Origin: Marmoricola sp. URHB0036
GTDB taxonomy: Bacteria; Actinomycetota; Actinomycetes; Propionibacteriales; Nocardioidaceae
DNA length: 64,000 bases
Direction: 5' to 3'
NCBI RefSeq assembly: GCF_000426045.1
Contig: NZ_KE384490.1
Span: forward strand, 412,951-476,950
Under the pieces are notes generated by a model, which was not told the DNA's origin, made no database searches, and was given only the letters and a program-made list of their open reading frames with translations. Positions 51,156 to 60,545 of the stretch are shown piece after piece; position 1 is the stretch's first letter, and each line of letters begins with the position of its first letter. The position numbers and the translations under genes were made by a program.

Positions 51156-51563
51156 GGATCCCGCCGCGTCGAGCTCGCGCACGAGGCTGCCGGGCGCCAT
51201 CAACCGGTAGCTCTCGACGACCAGCTCCTGGAGCTCGGACCAGTCGGTGTCCTCGTCTAGCACCACCGCCACCACGTCGTCGGCCCAGGAGTCGAGGTAA
51301 GGCGGGCCGATCGCCCTCAGCGCGGCCCGCTCCTCGCCGGCGCTGCGCAGGGTGACGACCGTGACCGTGCGCCCGTCGGTGACACCTACCCGGTCGACGG
51401 CATCGGCATGGTGCAGCGCCACGACGTGGGCGAAGGTCCGCTGCCGGACCCGCCACCTGACACCCGTCCAGGCATCCTCCTCGTGGGACCCGGGCAGGGA
51501 CAGTGCGACCTCGCCGACCCGCTCGACGAGCTCGGCATCCGGCTCCGGGCGTCCACGCACCAT
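51153..51563 (-). CDS. MmcQ/YjbR family protein
   Basis: A 136-residue MmcQ/YjbR-like (CyaY-like fold) protein: 'ELVERVGEVALSLPGSHEEDAWTGVRWRVRQRTFAHVV' and the ending 'TDWSELQELVVESYRLMAP'. Family members are small DNA-binding or unknown proteins. ATG 51563 (MVRGRPEPDAEL) lies 7 nt after TAGGTT, a leaderless arrangement; the open frame has 15 more codons upstream. It precedes the glycosylase-like gene by 11 nt on the same strand. Confidence 0.8.
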   Translation of the reverse strand: MVRGRPEPDAELVERVGEVALSLPGSHEEDAWTGVRWRVRQRTFAHVVALHHADAVDRVGVTDGRTVTVVTLRSAGEERAALRAIGPPYLDSWADDVVAVVLDEDTDWSELQELVVESYRLMAPGSLVRELDAAGS

Positions 51564-51661
51564 GCCGGTCAACCTAGGCGCCGGGTCCGACAGGTGCAGC
51601 GCCTCCACAGGTCACCGGCGCTGGTTCGTCCGCGGCACCACCCGGTCGATAGGCTCCTCGG

Positions 51662-52462
51662 GTGCGTATCGCAAGGTTCACCACCGGTGACGACCCCCGC
51701 TTCGGCATCGTCACCGGCGACGTCGACGACTACGGCATCGCCGACGAGGACTCCATCATCACCGCGCTCGTCGGCGACCCGCTGTACGTCGGGCTCCAGC
51801 CCACCGACGAGCAGCTCCGCCTGGCCGACGCGAGGCTGCTGAGTCCGGTGCTCCCGCGCAGCAAGGTCGTCGGGATCGGGCGCAACTACGCCGCCCACGC
51901 CGCGGAGCTCGGCAACGACCTGCCCGACGAGCCGTTGATGTTCCTCAAGCCCAACACCAGCGTCTGCGGTCCGGGCGATCCGGTCTTCTACCCGCGGCAG
52001 ACCGAGGAGCTGCACTACGAGGGCGAGCTCGCGGTGGTCATCGGGCGGATCTGTCGCGACGTGCCCAAGGAGAAGTACGCCGACGTCATCCACGGCTACA
52101 CGATCGGCAACGACGTGACCGCCCGTGACCTGCAGCGCAAGGACGGCCAGTTCACGCGGGCCAAGGGCTTCGACTCCTTCTGCCCCCTCGGGCCGTGGGT
52201 CGAGACCGATCTGGACGTCAGCGACCTGCGTGTGCAGACCTTCCTCAACGGCGAGGTCAAGCAGGACGGCCGCACCTCCGACCTGATCTTCGACGTACCG
52301 ACCCTGATCGCCCACGTCACCAGCGTGATGACGCTGCTGCCCGGCGACGTGATCCTCACCGGCACCCCCGAGGGCGTCGGTCCCATGAACGCCGGTGACG
52401 AGGTCGAGGTCTCGATCCAGGGCATCGGCAACCTCACCAACAAGGTGGTCAAGCGTGACTGA
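51662..52462 (+). CDS. fumarylacetoacetate hydrolase family protein
   Basis: A 266-residue FAH-fold hydrolase/decarboxylase: '[16 protein letters not shown]' opens the domain, metal Glu/Asp residues lie in '[13 protein letters not shown]' and '[11 protein letters not shown]', and '[15 protein letters not shown]' is the C-terminal family signature. Relatives act on acylpyruvates, oxaloacetate or homoprotocatechuate pathway intermediates. GTG 51662 is 6 nt after TAGGCT. It overlaps gltX by 8 nt, a context I know from many actinobacteria. Confidence 0.9.
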   Translation: MRIARFTTGDDPRFGIVTGDVDDYGIADEDSIITALVGDPLYVGLQPTDEQLRLADARLLSPVLPRSKVVGIGRNYAAHAAELGNDLPDEPLMFLKPNTSVCGPGDPVFYPRQTEELHYEGELAVVIGRICRDVPKEKYADVIHGYTIGNDVTARDLQRKDGQFTRAKGFDSFCPLGPWVETDLDVSDLRVQTFLNGEVKQDGRTSDLIFDVPTLIAHVTSVMTLLPGDVILTGTPEGVGPMNAGDEVEVSIQGIGNLTNKVVKRD

Positions 52463-53942
52463 CGTCTTCCCGGGCCCCGTCCGCGTGCGGATGGCGCCGT
52501 CCCCGACGGGTTCACCCCACGTCGGCCTGGCGCGCACGGCGCTCTACAACTGGGCCTTCGCACGCCACCACGGCGGCACCTTCGTCTTCCGCATCGAGGA
52601 CACCGACGCCGCACGCAACACCCAGGAGTCCTACGACGGGCTGTTCGAGGTGATGCGCTGGCTCGGCCTCGACTGGGACGAGGGTCCCGACGTGGGCGGC
52701 CCGCATGCGCCGTACCGCCAGAGCGAGCGGTCCGACATCTATGCCGATGCTCTGGCCCGGCTCAAGGAGTCGTCGCGCACCTACGACTGCTACTGCACCA
52801 ACGAGGAGGTCGAGGCGCGCCGCAAGGCCTCCGGCTCCAAGATCATGGGGTACGACGGCCACTGCCGCGACCTCAGCGACGAGCAGGTCGCCGCCTTCGT
52901 GGCCGAGGGCCGCCAGCCGGTGGTGCGCTTCCGGATGCGCGACGGCGAGATCACCTTCGACGACCTCGTTCGCGGCGAGATCACCTTCCACACCGACCAC
53001 GTGCCCGACTTCGCGCTGGCGCGCGCCAACGGTGACCCGTTGTACACGCTGGTCAACCCGGTCGACGACGCGCTGATGGAGATCACCCACGTGCTGCGCG
53101 GCGAGGACCTGCTCTCCAGCACCCCACGCCAGATCGCGCTCTACGCCGCCCTCGAGGAGATCGGCATCGCGAAGAGCACGCCGCGGTTCGGCCACCTGCC
53201 CTACGTCATGGGCGAGGGCAACAAGAAGCTCTCCAAGCGCGACCCCGAGGCCCACCTGCTCGGCTACCGCGATGCCGGCTTCCTGCCCGAGGGACTGCTC
53301 AACTACCTCGCCCTGCTCGGCTGGGCGATCGCCGAGGACCGCGACGTGTTCACCCTCGAGGAGATGGTGACCGCGTTCGACATCGGGCGGGTCAACCCCA
53401 ACCCGGCGCGCTTCGACCTGAAGAAGGCCGAGGCGATCAACGCGGCCCACATGCGGATGCTCAGCCTCGAGGAGATGACCGAGCGGGTCACGCCGTACCT
53501 CCAGCAGGCGGGCGTGCTTGATGACCCGGTCACGCCCGATGAGCGCGAGCTGCTGACGCGTGCGATGCCGCTCATCCACGAGCGCATCAACAAGCTCACC
53601 GAGGCAGCGCCGATGCTCGGCTTCCTGTTCGCCGACCAGGTGGAGTACGACGAGGCCGACGTCGCGAAGGTGCTCGACGACGAGGGTCTGAAGGTCGTCG
53701 CCGCGGCCCGCGAGGCGCTCGGTGCGCTCGCCGACTGGACTACGGAGAACATCGACGAGGCGCTGCGTGCGGCGCTGGTCGAGGGACTTGGACTCAAGCC
53801 GCGCAACGCGTTCGGTCCGGTGCGGGTGGCGGTCACCGGCCGCAAGGTGTCGCCCCCGCTGTTCGAGTCGCTCGAGCTGCTCGGGCCGGAGAAGTCGCTG
53901 GCCAGGCTCGACGCGGCACCCGGTGTGGCCGGACGGTCCTGA
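52455..53942 (+). CDS. gltX: glutamyl-tRNA synthetase
   Basis: A 495-residue class I synthetase. The HIGH-like motif is in '[22 protein letters not shown]' context (S-P-H-V-G-L), and the KMSKS motif is KLSKR in '[14 protein letters not shown]'. The helical anticodon domain follows from about residue 320. It charges tRNA-Glu, and with GatCAB also tRNA-Gln. GTG 52455 lies within the 3' end of the FAH gene; the stop shares one base with the CPBP gene start. Both tRNA-Gln and tRNA-Glu lie 1.2-1.4 kb downstream. Confidence 0.95.
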   Translation: MTDVFPGPVRVRMAPSPTGSPHVGLARTALYNWAFARHHGGTFVFRIEDTDAARNTQESYDGLFEVMRWLGLDWDEGPDVGGPHAPYRQSERSDIYADALARLKESSRTYDCYCTNEEVEARRKASGSKIMGYDGHCRDLSDEQVAAFVAEGRQPVVRFRMRDGEITFDDLVRGEITFHTDHVPDFALARANGDPLYTLVNPVDDALMEITHVLRGEDLLSSTPRQIALYAALEEIGIAKSTPRFGHLPYVMGEGNKKLSKRDPEAHLLGYRDAGFLPEGLLNYLALLGWAIAEDRDVFTLEEMVTAFDIGRVNPNPARFDLKKAEAINAAHMRMLSLEEMTERVTPYLQQAGVLDDPVTPDERELLTRAMPLIHERINKLTEAAPMLGFLFADQVEYDEADVAKVLDDEGLKVVAAAREALGALADWTTENIDEALRAALVEGLGLKPRNAFGPVRVAVTGRKVSPPLFESLELLGPEKSLARLDAAPGVAGRS

Positions 53943-55012
53943 TGTCCTACCCGTCGTACCCGCCGCAGCCCTACTCGTCGTACCCCCAGCAGCCGCAGCA
54001 GCCGTCCGGGGTCGACTCCCGGCGGTGGGCGCACCCGCACCCGGAGCCACGGCTCTACCCGCAGATGCTGCGCACCTGGGACTACGTGTGGTGGAAGCCG
54101 CTGGTCGGCGCGCTGCTGATGGCGGTCGGTGGCCTTTTGCTGATGCCTCTGCTGCTGATGCCGGTGCTGGTCGTCGGAGTCGTGCTCCAGGGCGGGTCCG
54201 GCTCGTTCGCCGACCGGTTCGCGAGCGCGGCGAGCCTCGACTCGGTGACACCGGCGTCGATGCTCTACCTCAACCTCTCGCTGGCCTCGCTCACCCTCGT
54301 CGCCTGGTTCCTGGTGCGGTTCCTGCACCGGCTGCGACCGCGCTGGCTGTCCTCGGTCCTCCCGGGCATGCGCTGGAAGTTCTTCTTCGCCTGCCTGGGG
54401 CTGTCCGTCATCGCCCTGGTCGCGTCGCTCATCGTCGGTGCGCTGCTGCCGCACGACGCCAACGACCTCTCCGGCACCCCGCACCTGCCGACCGGTCAGC
54501 TGCTCGCCACGGCGATCGTGATCCTGTTCACGACACCGCTGCAGGCCATCGGGGAGGAGTACGGCTTCCGCGGCTACCTGATGCAGGCCTTCGGGTCCTT
54601 CTTCGACGGCGTGGCCGCGGGCATGAACATCTCGCGGCGTACGGCGCAGATCGCCGCCTGCACCCTCGCGCTGCTGCTCACCTCGGGACTGTTCGCGCTG
54701 GCCCACGGCGTACAGAACTTCCCGCTGTTCTTCGACCGCTTCGCCTTCGGGATGATCGCCGGCCTGATCGTGATCCTGGTCGGCGGCCTCGAGGCCGGCA
54801 TCGCGCTGCACATCCTCAACAACCTGCTCGCCTTCGGTGTCGCGGTCGCCCTCAACCAGCTCGACAGCACGCTCAACGTCTCCGAGGCGTCCTGGTGGCA
54901 GCTGCCCCTGACGATCACGCAGAACGGCGTCTTCCTCGTCCTCGTGCTGTTCGTCGCCCGCCGGATGGGGCTGCGCAACAGGACCGCTCCGCCCGCCGCG
55001 CAGACCGCGTAG
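53942..55012 (+). CDS. CPBP-family intramembrane glutamic protease
   Basis: A 356-residue membrane protein. A Pro/Tyr/Gln-rich cytoplasmic N-terminus (about 1-40) precedes seven to eight membrane segments. The Abi/CPBP motifs are present: E-E-x-x-x-R in 'GEEYGFRGYLMQ', F-x-x-x-H in 'FALAHGVQNF' and H-x-x-x-N in 'LHILNNLLAF'. Members process prenylated proteins or cleave membrane substrates, and some give bacteriocin immunity. Coupled to gltX (TGATG overlap). Confidence 0.9.
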   Translation: MSYPSYPPQPYSSYPQQPQQPSGVDSRRWAHPHPEPRLYPQMLRTWDYVWWKPLVGALLMAVGGLLLMPLLLMPVLVVGVVLQGGSGSFADRFASAASLDSVTPASMLYLNLSLASLTLVAWFLVRFLHRLRPRWLSSVLPGMRWKFFFACLGLSVIALVASLIVGALLPHDANDLSGTPHLPTGQLLATAIVILFTTPLQAIGEEYGFRGYLMQAFGSFFDGVAAGMNISRRTAQIAACTLALLLTSGLFALAHGVQNFPLFFDRFAFGMIAGLIVILVGGLEAGIALHILNNLLAFGVAVALNQLDSTLNVSEASWWQLPLTITQNGVFLVLVLFVARRMGLRNRTAPPAAQTA

Positions 55013-55109
55013 GTCACACCACCTCGATTGGTGGCTGCCAGCGCGTTTGTGTATCTTTGACCCTCGGTCCGCCCGGAAGCCCACAGGCTCTCCGGATGGG
55101 CCGATCCCA

Positions 55110-55181
55110 TGGGGTATGGGGTAATTGGCAGCCCGACTGGTTCTGGTCCAGTTAGTCTAGGTTCGAGTCCTAGTACCCCAG
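55110..55181 (+). tRNA. tRNA-Gln (CTG)
   Basis: A 72-nt cloverleaf. Acceptor TGGGGTA/TACCCCA, D stem GGG/CCC, anticodon stem ACTGG/CCAGT with loop TTCTGGT (anticodon CTG), T stem CTAGG/CCTAG with loop TTCGAGT, discriminator G. The CCA end is not encoded. It reads CAG, the major Gln codon in this window. Presumably charged through GltX and GatCAB. Confidence 0.95.
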
Positions 55182-55265
55182 CGAGTACGACGATTTGGCT
55201 CCCGTGTTCTGCGAACGTTAGAGTCGCGTCCGCTCTGTGCATCACGAACAGGCATCACCAACCAG

Positions 55266-55338
55266 GCCCCCGTTGTGTAGTGGCCTAGCACGCCGCCCTC
55301 TCAAGGCGGTAGCGCGGGTTCGAATCCCGTCGGGGGTA
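55266..55338 (+). tRNA. tRNA-Glu (CTC)
   Basis: A 73-nt cloverleaf. Acceptor GCCCCCG/CGGGGGT (terminal G-T pair), anticodon stem CCGCC/GGCGG with loop CTCTCAA (anticodon CTC), T loop TTCGAAT, discriminator A. CCA is not encoded. It reads GAG. It lies 84 nt after tRNA-Gln and is followed by a hairpin terminator. Confidence 0.95.
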
Positions 55339-55349
55339 CTCACGTCTCT

Positions 55350-55379
55350 CAGGTCCAGCCGTTCAGGCTGGGCCTGTTT
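55350..55379 (+). terminator. terminator after tRNA-Glu
   Basis: CAGGTCCAGCC (55350-55360) pairs with GGCTGGGCCTG (55366-55376) with one G-T pair, loop GTTCA, then TTTG. It closes the tRNA-Gln/tRNA-Glu transcript. Confidence 0.8.
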
Positions 55380-55402
55380 GCATGTCGGGGCGGCAGGGCC
55401 TG

Positions 55403-55494
55403 ACGGTTTAGCCGGGCGCCCGGCCACACGCTCAGTGGAGGGGTGAAATTGCCACCCTCCACTCACAGTTCAGCCGGGCGCCCGGCCGAACCGT
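55403..55494. repeat. palindromic repeat copy 2 (full form)
   Basis: The element is a large inverted repeat: ACGGTT at 55403-55408 matches AACCGT at 55489-55494. GCCGGGCGCCCGGC palindromes at 55411-55424 and 55473-55486 flank a central stem AGTGGAGGG/CCCTCCACT (55434-55442 with 55455-55463). Copy 1 at 21234 has the left palindrome and central stem only. It fills the gap between the tRNA terminator and the alkA-type gene. Confidence 0.8.
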
Positions 55495-55565
55495 GGCCCC
55501 CACCCCGAAACGGTGGCGTCCGATTCCCGCTAGAAACTGTCACCCCCGGAGACCAGACTGGGGGC

Positions 55566-57071
55566 ATGGAACTCGACCAGGACGTCTGCTACCGGGCGGT
55601 GAAGGGGCGCGACCGGCGCTTCGACGGGGTGTTCTACACGGCCGTCCGCACCACCGGGATCTACTGCCGGCCGTCCTGCCCGGCGATCACCCCCAAGCGG
55701 GGCAACGTGACGTTCCACCGCACGGCTGCGGCGGCCCAGGCGGCCGGCTACCGCGCCTGTCGACGGTGCCTGCCCGACGCCACGCCGGGCTCCCCGGACT
55801 GGGACGTGGCCGCCGACGTCGCTTCCCGGGCGATGCGGCTGGTGGCCGACGGCGTGGTGGAGCGCGAGGGGGTCGACGGGCTGGCCCGGGCGCTCGGCTA
55901 CTCCACCCGTCAGCTCAACCGCGTCGTCACCCAGCAGTACGGCGCCGGCCCGCTCGCCCTGGCCCGGTCCCGACGGGCCCAGACCGCCCGCGTCCTGATC
56001 GAGACGACCGACCTCACCTTCGCCGACGTGGCCTTCGCGGCCGGGTTCCGCAGCGTCCGCCAGTTCAACGACACCATCCGCGAGGTGTACGCCGCCAGCC
56101 CGACGGACCTGCGCAGCAAGGCGGCCAAGCGCCGCCGGCTCGGCATCTCGGGCACCATCCACACCCGGATCGCCGTGCGCGAGCCGTTCGCGGCCGACGC
56201 CCTGCACCACTTCCTCGCGGTGCACGTGGTCGCCGGCGTCGAGGCCTTCGGGCCCGGCTGGTTCGAGCGCGCGCTGCGCCTACCCCACGGCCCGGGCGTG
56301 GTCCGCGTCGAGCTGGGGGACCGCCAGCCCGGCTACGTCGCGTGCCGGTTCACCCTGGCCGACGCGCGTGACCTCGCTCCCGCCACCGAGCGCACCCGCC
56401 GGCTGCTCGACGCCGATGCCGACCCGGTCACGGTCGACCAGGCACTGGCCGAGGATGCCTCGCTCGCGCCGCTGGTCGAGGACCTCCCGGGGCTGCGCGT
56501 CCCGGGTCACCTCGACGGTGCCGACCTCGCCGTGCAGACCGTGCTCGGCCAGCAGGTCTCGGTCGCTGCCGCCCGGACAGCGGCCGCCAGGCTGGTGCGG
56601 GAGCACGGCGACCCGCTCGACCTCGAGGGGGACCACGAGGTGACCCGGCTGTTCCCGACGCCCACGACGCTGGCGAAGCTCGATCCCGAGACGTTGCCGA
56701 TGCCGCGGTCGCGTGGTCGTGCTCTCGTCGGCCTGGCCGCTGCCATCGAGCGGGGCGACGTACGCCTCGACCGCAGCGGCGACCGGGCCGAGACGCGCGA
56801 GGCGATGCTGGCCCTGCCGTGGATCGGCCCCTGGACGGCTGACTACGTGTTGATGCGGGCGCTCGGTGACCCCGACGTCTTCCTGCCCACCGACCTGGGC
56901 GTGCGCCACGCGGCCGCCGCCCTGGACCTCGACGACCCGGCCGGACGCAGCGAGACGTGGCGCCCCTGGCGCTCCTACGCGTTGATGCGCCTCTGGTCGG
57001 TGGTGCTCGCCGACCTGAGCCCGCCCGGTGCGGGCTCGACCCAAACCCTCGAGAACGGAGACATACAGTGA
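55566..57071 (+). CDS. Ada metal-binding/AraC regulator fused to AlkA-type 3-methyladenine glycosylase
   Basis: A 501-residue three-part protein. Residues 1-75 are the Ada zinc/methyl-phosphotriester domain (Cys pattern 'YCRPSCPAITPKRGNV' and 'CRRCLPD'), about 85-190 an AraC helix-turn-helix ('DGLARALGYSTRQLNRVV', 'VAFAAGFRSVRQFNDTIREVY'), and about 200-495 an AlkA glycosylase with HhH-GPD ('LPWIGPWTADYVLMRALGDPDVF') and the catalytic Asp in 'LPTDLGVRH'. It should sense alkyl damage, activate its own operon and excise alkylated bases. It is coupled to ogt by a GTGA overlap. The C-terminal O6-transferase of E. coli Ada is missing and is supplied by ogt. Confidence 0.92.
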   Translation: MELDQDVCYRAVKGRDRRFDGVFYTAVRTTGIYCRPSCPAITPKRGNVTFHRTAAAAQAAGYRACRRCLPDATPGSPDWDVAADVASRAMRLVADGVVEREGVDGLARALGYSTRQLNRVVTQQYGAGPLALARSRRAQTARVLIETTDLTFADVAFAAGFRSVRQFNDTIREVYAASPTDLRSKAAKRRRLGISGTIHTRIAVREPFAADALHHFLAVHVVAGVEAFGPGWFERALRLPHGPGVVRVELGDRQPGYVACRFTLADARDLAPATERTRRLLDADADPVTVDQALAEDASLAPLVEDLPGLRVPGHLDGADLAVQTVLGQQVSVAAARTAAARLVREHGDPLDLEGDHEVTRLFPTPTTLAKLDPETLPMPRSRGRALVGLAAAIERGDVRLDRSGDRAETREAMLALPWIGPWTADYVLMRALGDPDVFLPTDLGVRHAAAALDLDDPAGRSETWRPWRSYALMRLWSVVLADLSPPGAGSTQTLENGDIQ

Positions 57072-57580
57072 CGACGACTGCTCAGGAGACGACGACCATG
57101 TGGACGGTGACCGACTCGCCGATCGGACCGTTGCGGATCGTGGCGCGCGACGGCGCCATCACCGCCATCGAGTTCAGCCCGTTCCGACCCCCCGACACCG
57201 GGCAGCCCCTCGGCTTCCAGCAGGACGACGACCCGCTCCTGCGTCGCGCCGTCGACCAGCTGGCGGCGTACTTCGCCGGCGACCTCACCGAGTTCGACCT
57301 GCCGCTCGCCCCGCGCGGCAGCACGTTCCAGCAGGCGGTGTGGGAGCAGCTGCTCACGATCGGGTACGGCGACACGGCGTCGTACGGCGAGATCGCGCAC
57401 CGGCTCGGCAAGACCAACGCCGCCTCCCGCGCCGTCGGGCTCGCCAACGGACGCAACCCGATCCCGATCGTGATCCCGTGCCACCGGGTGATCGGCGCCA
57501 ACGGCACCCTGACCGGCTACGCCGGAGGCCTCGAGCGCAAGCAGCAGCTCCTCGAGCTGGAGCAGGACGCCCTCTTCTGA
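57068..57580 (+). CDS. ogt: methylated-DNA--protein-cysteine methyltransferase
   Basis: A 170-residue suicide repair protein that takes O6-alkyl groups from guanine. The acceptor Cys is in 'PIVIPCHRVIGANG' (PCHR), with the Arg/Asn hinge in 'LGKTNAASRAVGLANGRNP' and the helix-turn-helix wing 'STFQQAVWEQLLTIGYGDTASYGEIA'. GTG 57068 overlaps the Ada/AlkA fusion stop by 4 nt and has GGAG 8 nt upstream. The two genes form an adaptive-response operon. Confidence 0.95.
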   Translation: MTTTAQETTTMWTVTDSPIGPLRIVARDGAITAIEFSPFRPPDTGQPLGFQQDDDPLLRRAVDQLAAYFAGDLTEFDLPLAPRGSTFQQAVWEQLLTIGYGDTASYGEIAHRLGKTNAASRAVGLANGRNPIPIVIPCHRVIGANGTLTGYAGGLERKQQLLELEQDALF

Positions 57581-57611
57581 GGCGGCGTGGCCCGCCTGAA
57601 AGGGTGGGGCC

Positions 57612-58568
57612 ATGCCACCAGCGGATGAGCCAGCCAGCGACGACGAGTCCACCGGAACCGTCCTGCTGGCCGGCTCCGCCAACCTGGCCATCGCCGTGGC
57701 CAAGCTGGTCGGCGGCCTGATCTCGGGCTCGACCGCGATGCTCGCGGAGGCGGCGCACTCCTTCGCCGACACCCTCAACCAGGTCTTCCTGCTCGCCGCG
57801 CTGAAGCGCAGCCGGAAGCCGGCCGACGTGCAGCACCCGTTCGGCTACGGCATGGAGCGCTACTTCTGGTCGCTGATCGCAGCCGTCGGGATCTTCGTGC
57901 TGGGTGCCGGCTACTCGATCTTCGAGGGCATCCACGCGGTGCTGAAGCCGGAGGAGCTGGGCAGTCTCACGGTGTCCTACGTCGTGCTCGGCTTCAGCTT
58001 CCTGTTCGAGGGCACCTCCTGGCTCAAGGCCGTGCGCCAGCTCAGCCGTGAGGCCGACGAGAAGGGGCGGTCCTTCTTCGAGCACCTCAGGATCACGCCC
58101 GACCCGACGGCGAAGACGGTCGCCTTCGAGGACACCGCGGCCCTGATCGGGATCGTGCTGGCGGCCGGTGGCATCACGCTGCACCACCTCACCGGGCAGG
58201 GCTTCTGGGACGGCCTGGCCTCGATCGCGATCGGGCTGCTCCTCGTCGTCGTGGCCTACTCCCTCGGACAGCAGAACAAGCGCGCCCTGATCGGGGAGGC
58301 GCTGCCGGAGGCGGACCAGGAGGCCATCCGCCGCACCATCATCGAGTCGCCGGGCATCGACAGCCTGGTGGAGCTGCTGACGATGCGGATGTCGCCCGAG
58401 CAGGTGATCGTCGCGGCCCGCGTGGACCTGGACGACGACGCCACCGTCGACGAGCTCGAGCAGTCGGCCGAGGAGGTGGAGCGACGGGTCCGCGAGGAGC
58501 ACCCCGAGGTCCGCCACGTCTTCCTCGATCCCACCGACGACCCGGACGAGGCCGGGCGCAAGGCCTGA
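57612..58568 (+). CDS. cation diffusion facilitator (CDF) transporter
   Basis: A 318-residue CDF protein with about six membrane segments. Metal-site residues are in 'LAEAAHSFADTLNQVFLL' (HxxxD) and 'FEDTAALIGIVLA', and 'DVQHPFGYGMERYFWSL' is the family motif. The C-terminal cytoplasmic domain (about 215-310) has the dimer ferredoxin-like fold 'VIVAARVDLDDDATVDELEQSAEEVERRVREEHPE' content. It likely exports Zn, Co, Fe or Mn. It belongs to the SLC30A9-like branch. Ends 4 nt from the convergent LicD-fusion gene. Confidence 0.9.
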   Translation: MPPADEPASDDESTGTVLLAGSANLAIAVAKLVGGLISGSTAMLAEAAHSFADTLNQVFLLAALKRSRKPADVQHPFGYGMERYFWSLIAAVGIFVLGAGYSIFEGIHAVLKPEELGSLTVSYVVLGFSFLFEGTSWLKAVRQLSREADEKGRSFFEHLRITPDPTAKTVAFEDTAALIGIVLAAGGITLHHLTGQGFWDGLASIAIGLLLVVVAYSLGQQNKRALIGEALPEADQEAIRRTIIESPGIDSLVELLTMRMSPEQVIVAARVDLDDDATVDELEQSAEEVERRVREEHPEVRHVFLDPTDDPDEAGRKA

Positions 58569-58572
58569 GGGC

Positions 58573-60402
58573 TCAGGGGGCGAGCGTCGACTCGCGGTAG
58601 CTCGCGAGCAGGGCCTGCGCCTTCGCCTCGTCACGGTCCGCGAGCGGCACCAGCAGTTCGGCCACCACGTCGGTCAGCTCGGCGACGCGGCGGTTGAGCC
58701 GACGGTTCTCGTGCACCGCCGAGCCGAGGTCGCGCACCCACAGGGGGATCGCTCCCACCTTGCGGAGGAAGTCCTTGCGGCTCTTCACGCTCATCTGTCT
58801 CTCCTCGTGGGCTGGGCCGGTCTGGGGGTCGGAGTCGACGTCGGGGTCCCAGCGGACCTCCAACCGGGCGACATGCGGGTCTAGCTGGTCGAAGAAGTCG
58901 AGCCCGGGCCCGGTCTCGCGATGCACGACGCGACCACCGGCGGCGGTGATCTCGCAGACCAGCCGGCGCGTGCTCACCCTGCGGACCAGACCTCGTGGTG
59001 ACGGCCGGCGCAGGCCGGGTCGCGTCGCGGCGTACTCCAGGAACAGGGAGCCACCGCGCCGCAGTGCCATCGAGGAGAGCCGCCACAGGTTGGCACGGGC
59101 GTCGGTGTCGAGGCAGCCGACGAGTCCGCGGGCGTAGAGGTACGGCGGCTCCGGCTCGCGAGCGAGCTCGGCACCGGCCAGCAGGGCCGCACGGAGGTCG
59201 TTGAAGGCCAGCACGCGCGCCTCGGGGTTCGGATCGCCCCTGCGTCGCAGCCGTTGCCGGGTCAGGCGCAGCGCGGCGCCCGAGTAGTCGAACCCCACCA
59301 CCCGGTGGCCGCGGGCGTGGAACCAGGCCGAGTCGCGGCCCGACCCGGAGCCGAGGTCGGCGACCAGGGACGAGGTGTCCATCCGGGGCTCGACCCATTC
59401 AGCGAACGAGGACCGTTTGCGCGGGATGCTGCCACGCTGGTGGCGGTAGGTCTCGTTCCAGGTGATGACGTGGGTGCGGACTCCGCGCATCCAGCCCTCG
59501 ATCCGTCGCGTCCCGGTCCACGGGTCGACCGGGCTGAACGCCGGATCGGGGATGCGCCAGTCGGCGCCGTAGAGGAACTCCAGGACCGCCTCGGGGTCGG
59601 CCGGGGCGGCCAGCTCGACGCCCTCCAGCATCACGCTGGACGCCGGGGTCAGCGCCGCGCGGTCGAGCTGCCCGCTCCGGCCTCCCAGCTGGTAGAAGGT
59701 CCCCTCGACGTGGAAGGCGCCGAAGACGTCGATGTGCACCACCCGGCCATCGGGCAGCGGCAGGAAGAGCTTGAGGTCGGCACCGGACATCCGGACCACC
59801 TTCCAGCCCAGTCCACGCAGCTCTCGTTCCATCCGGAACGACTCGCGCACGACGTCGGCGGGGTGCGTCCACCGGCTCAGGTAGGCCAGGTCGGCATCGG
59901 AGTCGTGTCCGATCATGTGGCCGTCGCGGACGGCGCCGAGCAGGCAGCCGTAGCTGACGTGGGCATCGATGCCGACGCGGTCGCGGAGGTCGGCGATGGC
60001 GCGGGCGGTGCCTTCGGCGATGTGGCGGCGTACGTCGTCGCCGGTCTCGGAGAACACGCGGGTGAGGTGCCCGGCCTTGTCGACGGCGAGAGGGTGCCCG
60101 TGGTCGTCCCGGAACGACAGCGCAGCGGTGTTGCCGCGGAAGGCGACCGGACCGTCGAAGTGCACCTGGGCGCCGCCGACGTCGCTGAGCCGGACGGAGG
60201 TGGTGCCGTCGAGCAGGTCGCGCATCACCGCCGGCCACGCCACCCGCCAGCCGCTGCGGCCCCTGGTCCCGTCCCGTCGGGGGGAGAAGGACCAGACGTA
60301 GAGACCGTCGAAGGTCACCACCACAGGCTCGACCACCGACGCCGCCACCACGACGTGCTCGTCGGTGACGGCCGCCGAGGCGGGGGTGGTGAGTGCGGAC
60401 AT
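58573..60402 (-). CDS. LicD-like/methyltransferase fusion protein
   Basis: A 609-residue multidomain protein. An N-terminal beta-rich region (about 15-130) is followed by a LicD-type nucleotidyltransferase-fold domain ('VSYGCLLGAVRDGHMIGHDSDADLAYL', about 140-270, with the HDSDAD metal motif). A class I SAM methyltransferase follows (about 330-530, 'SLVADLGSGSGRDSAWFHARGHRVVGFDYSG'), then a charged coiled-coil tail (about 530-609). LicD proteins transfer phosphocholine or related groups to surface glycans; fused to a methyltransferase, it probably decorates a cell-wall polymer. The combination is unusual. A strong inverted repeat lies just upstream. Confidence 0.78.
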   Translation of the reverse strand: MSALTTPASAAVTDEHVVVAASVVEPVVVTFDGLYVWSFSPRRDGTRGRSGWRVAWPAVMRDLLDGTTSVRLSDVGGAQVHFDGPVAFRGNTAALSFRDDHGHPLAVDKAGHLTRVFSETGDDVRRHIAEGTARAIADLRDRVGIDAHVSYGCLLGAVRDGHMIGHDSDADLAYLSRWTHPADVVRESFRMERELRGLGWKVVRMSGADLKLFLPLPDGRVVHIDVFGAFHVEGTFYQLGGRSGQLDRAALTPASSVMLEGVELAAPADPEAVLEFLYGADWRIPDPAFSPVDPWTGTRRIEGWMRGVRTHVITWNETYRHQRGSIPRKRSSFAEWVEPRMDTSSLVADLGSGSGRDSAWFHARGHRVVGFDYSGAALRLTRQRLRRRGDPNPEARVLAFNDLRAALLAGAELAREPEPPYLYARGLVGCLDTDARANLWRLSSMALRRGGSLFLEYAATRPGLRRPSPRGLVRRVSTRRLVCEITAAGGRVVHRETGPGLDFFDQLDPHVARLEVRWDPDVDSDPQTGPAHEERQMSVKSRKDFLRKVGAIPLWVRDLGSAVHENRRLNRRVAELTDVVAELLVPLADRDEAKAQALLASYRESTLAP

Positions 60403-60422
60403 GCGGTCTCCGAACCGGGCTC

Positions 60423-60459
60423 GGCGATTAAGTCGATCAAAAGACTACACTTAATCGCC
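60423..60459. promoter_or_regulatory. 11-bp inverted repeat upstream of the LicD fusion
   Basis: GGCGATTAAGT (60423-60433) and ACTTAATCGCC (60449-60459) are perfect reverse complements with a 15-bp spacer, 21 bp upstream of the LicD-methyltransferase ATG. This AT-rich island in GC-rich DNA looks like an operator overlapping the promoter, with TTAAGT and TAGTCT as possible promoter parts on the minus strand. Confidence 0.6.
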
Positions 60460-60545
60460 TTGCTGTGTTCCGGTCACGGTACGACGGGGCGTGCCTCGTC
60501 CTGCGCTACGAGCGTGCGTGTCCTGCGCGTGGGCAGGACACCTGC

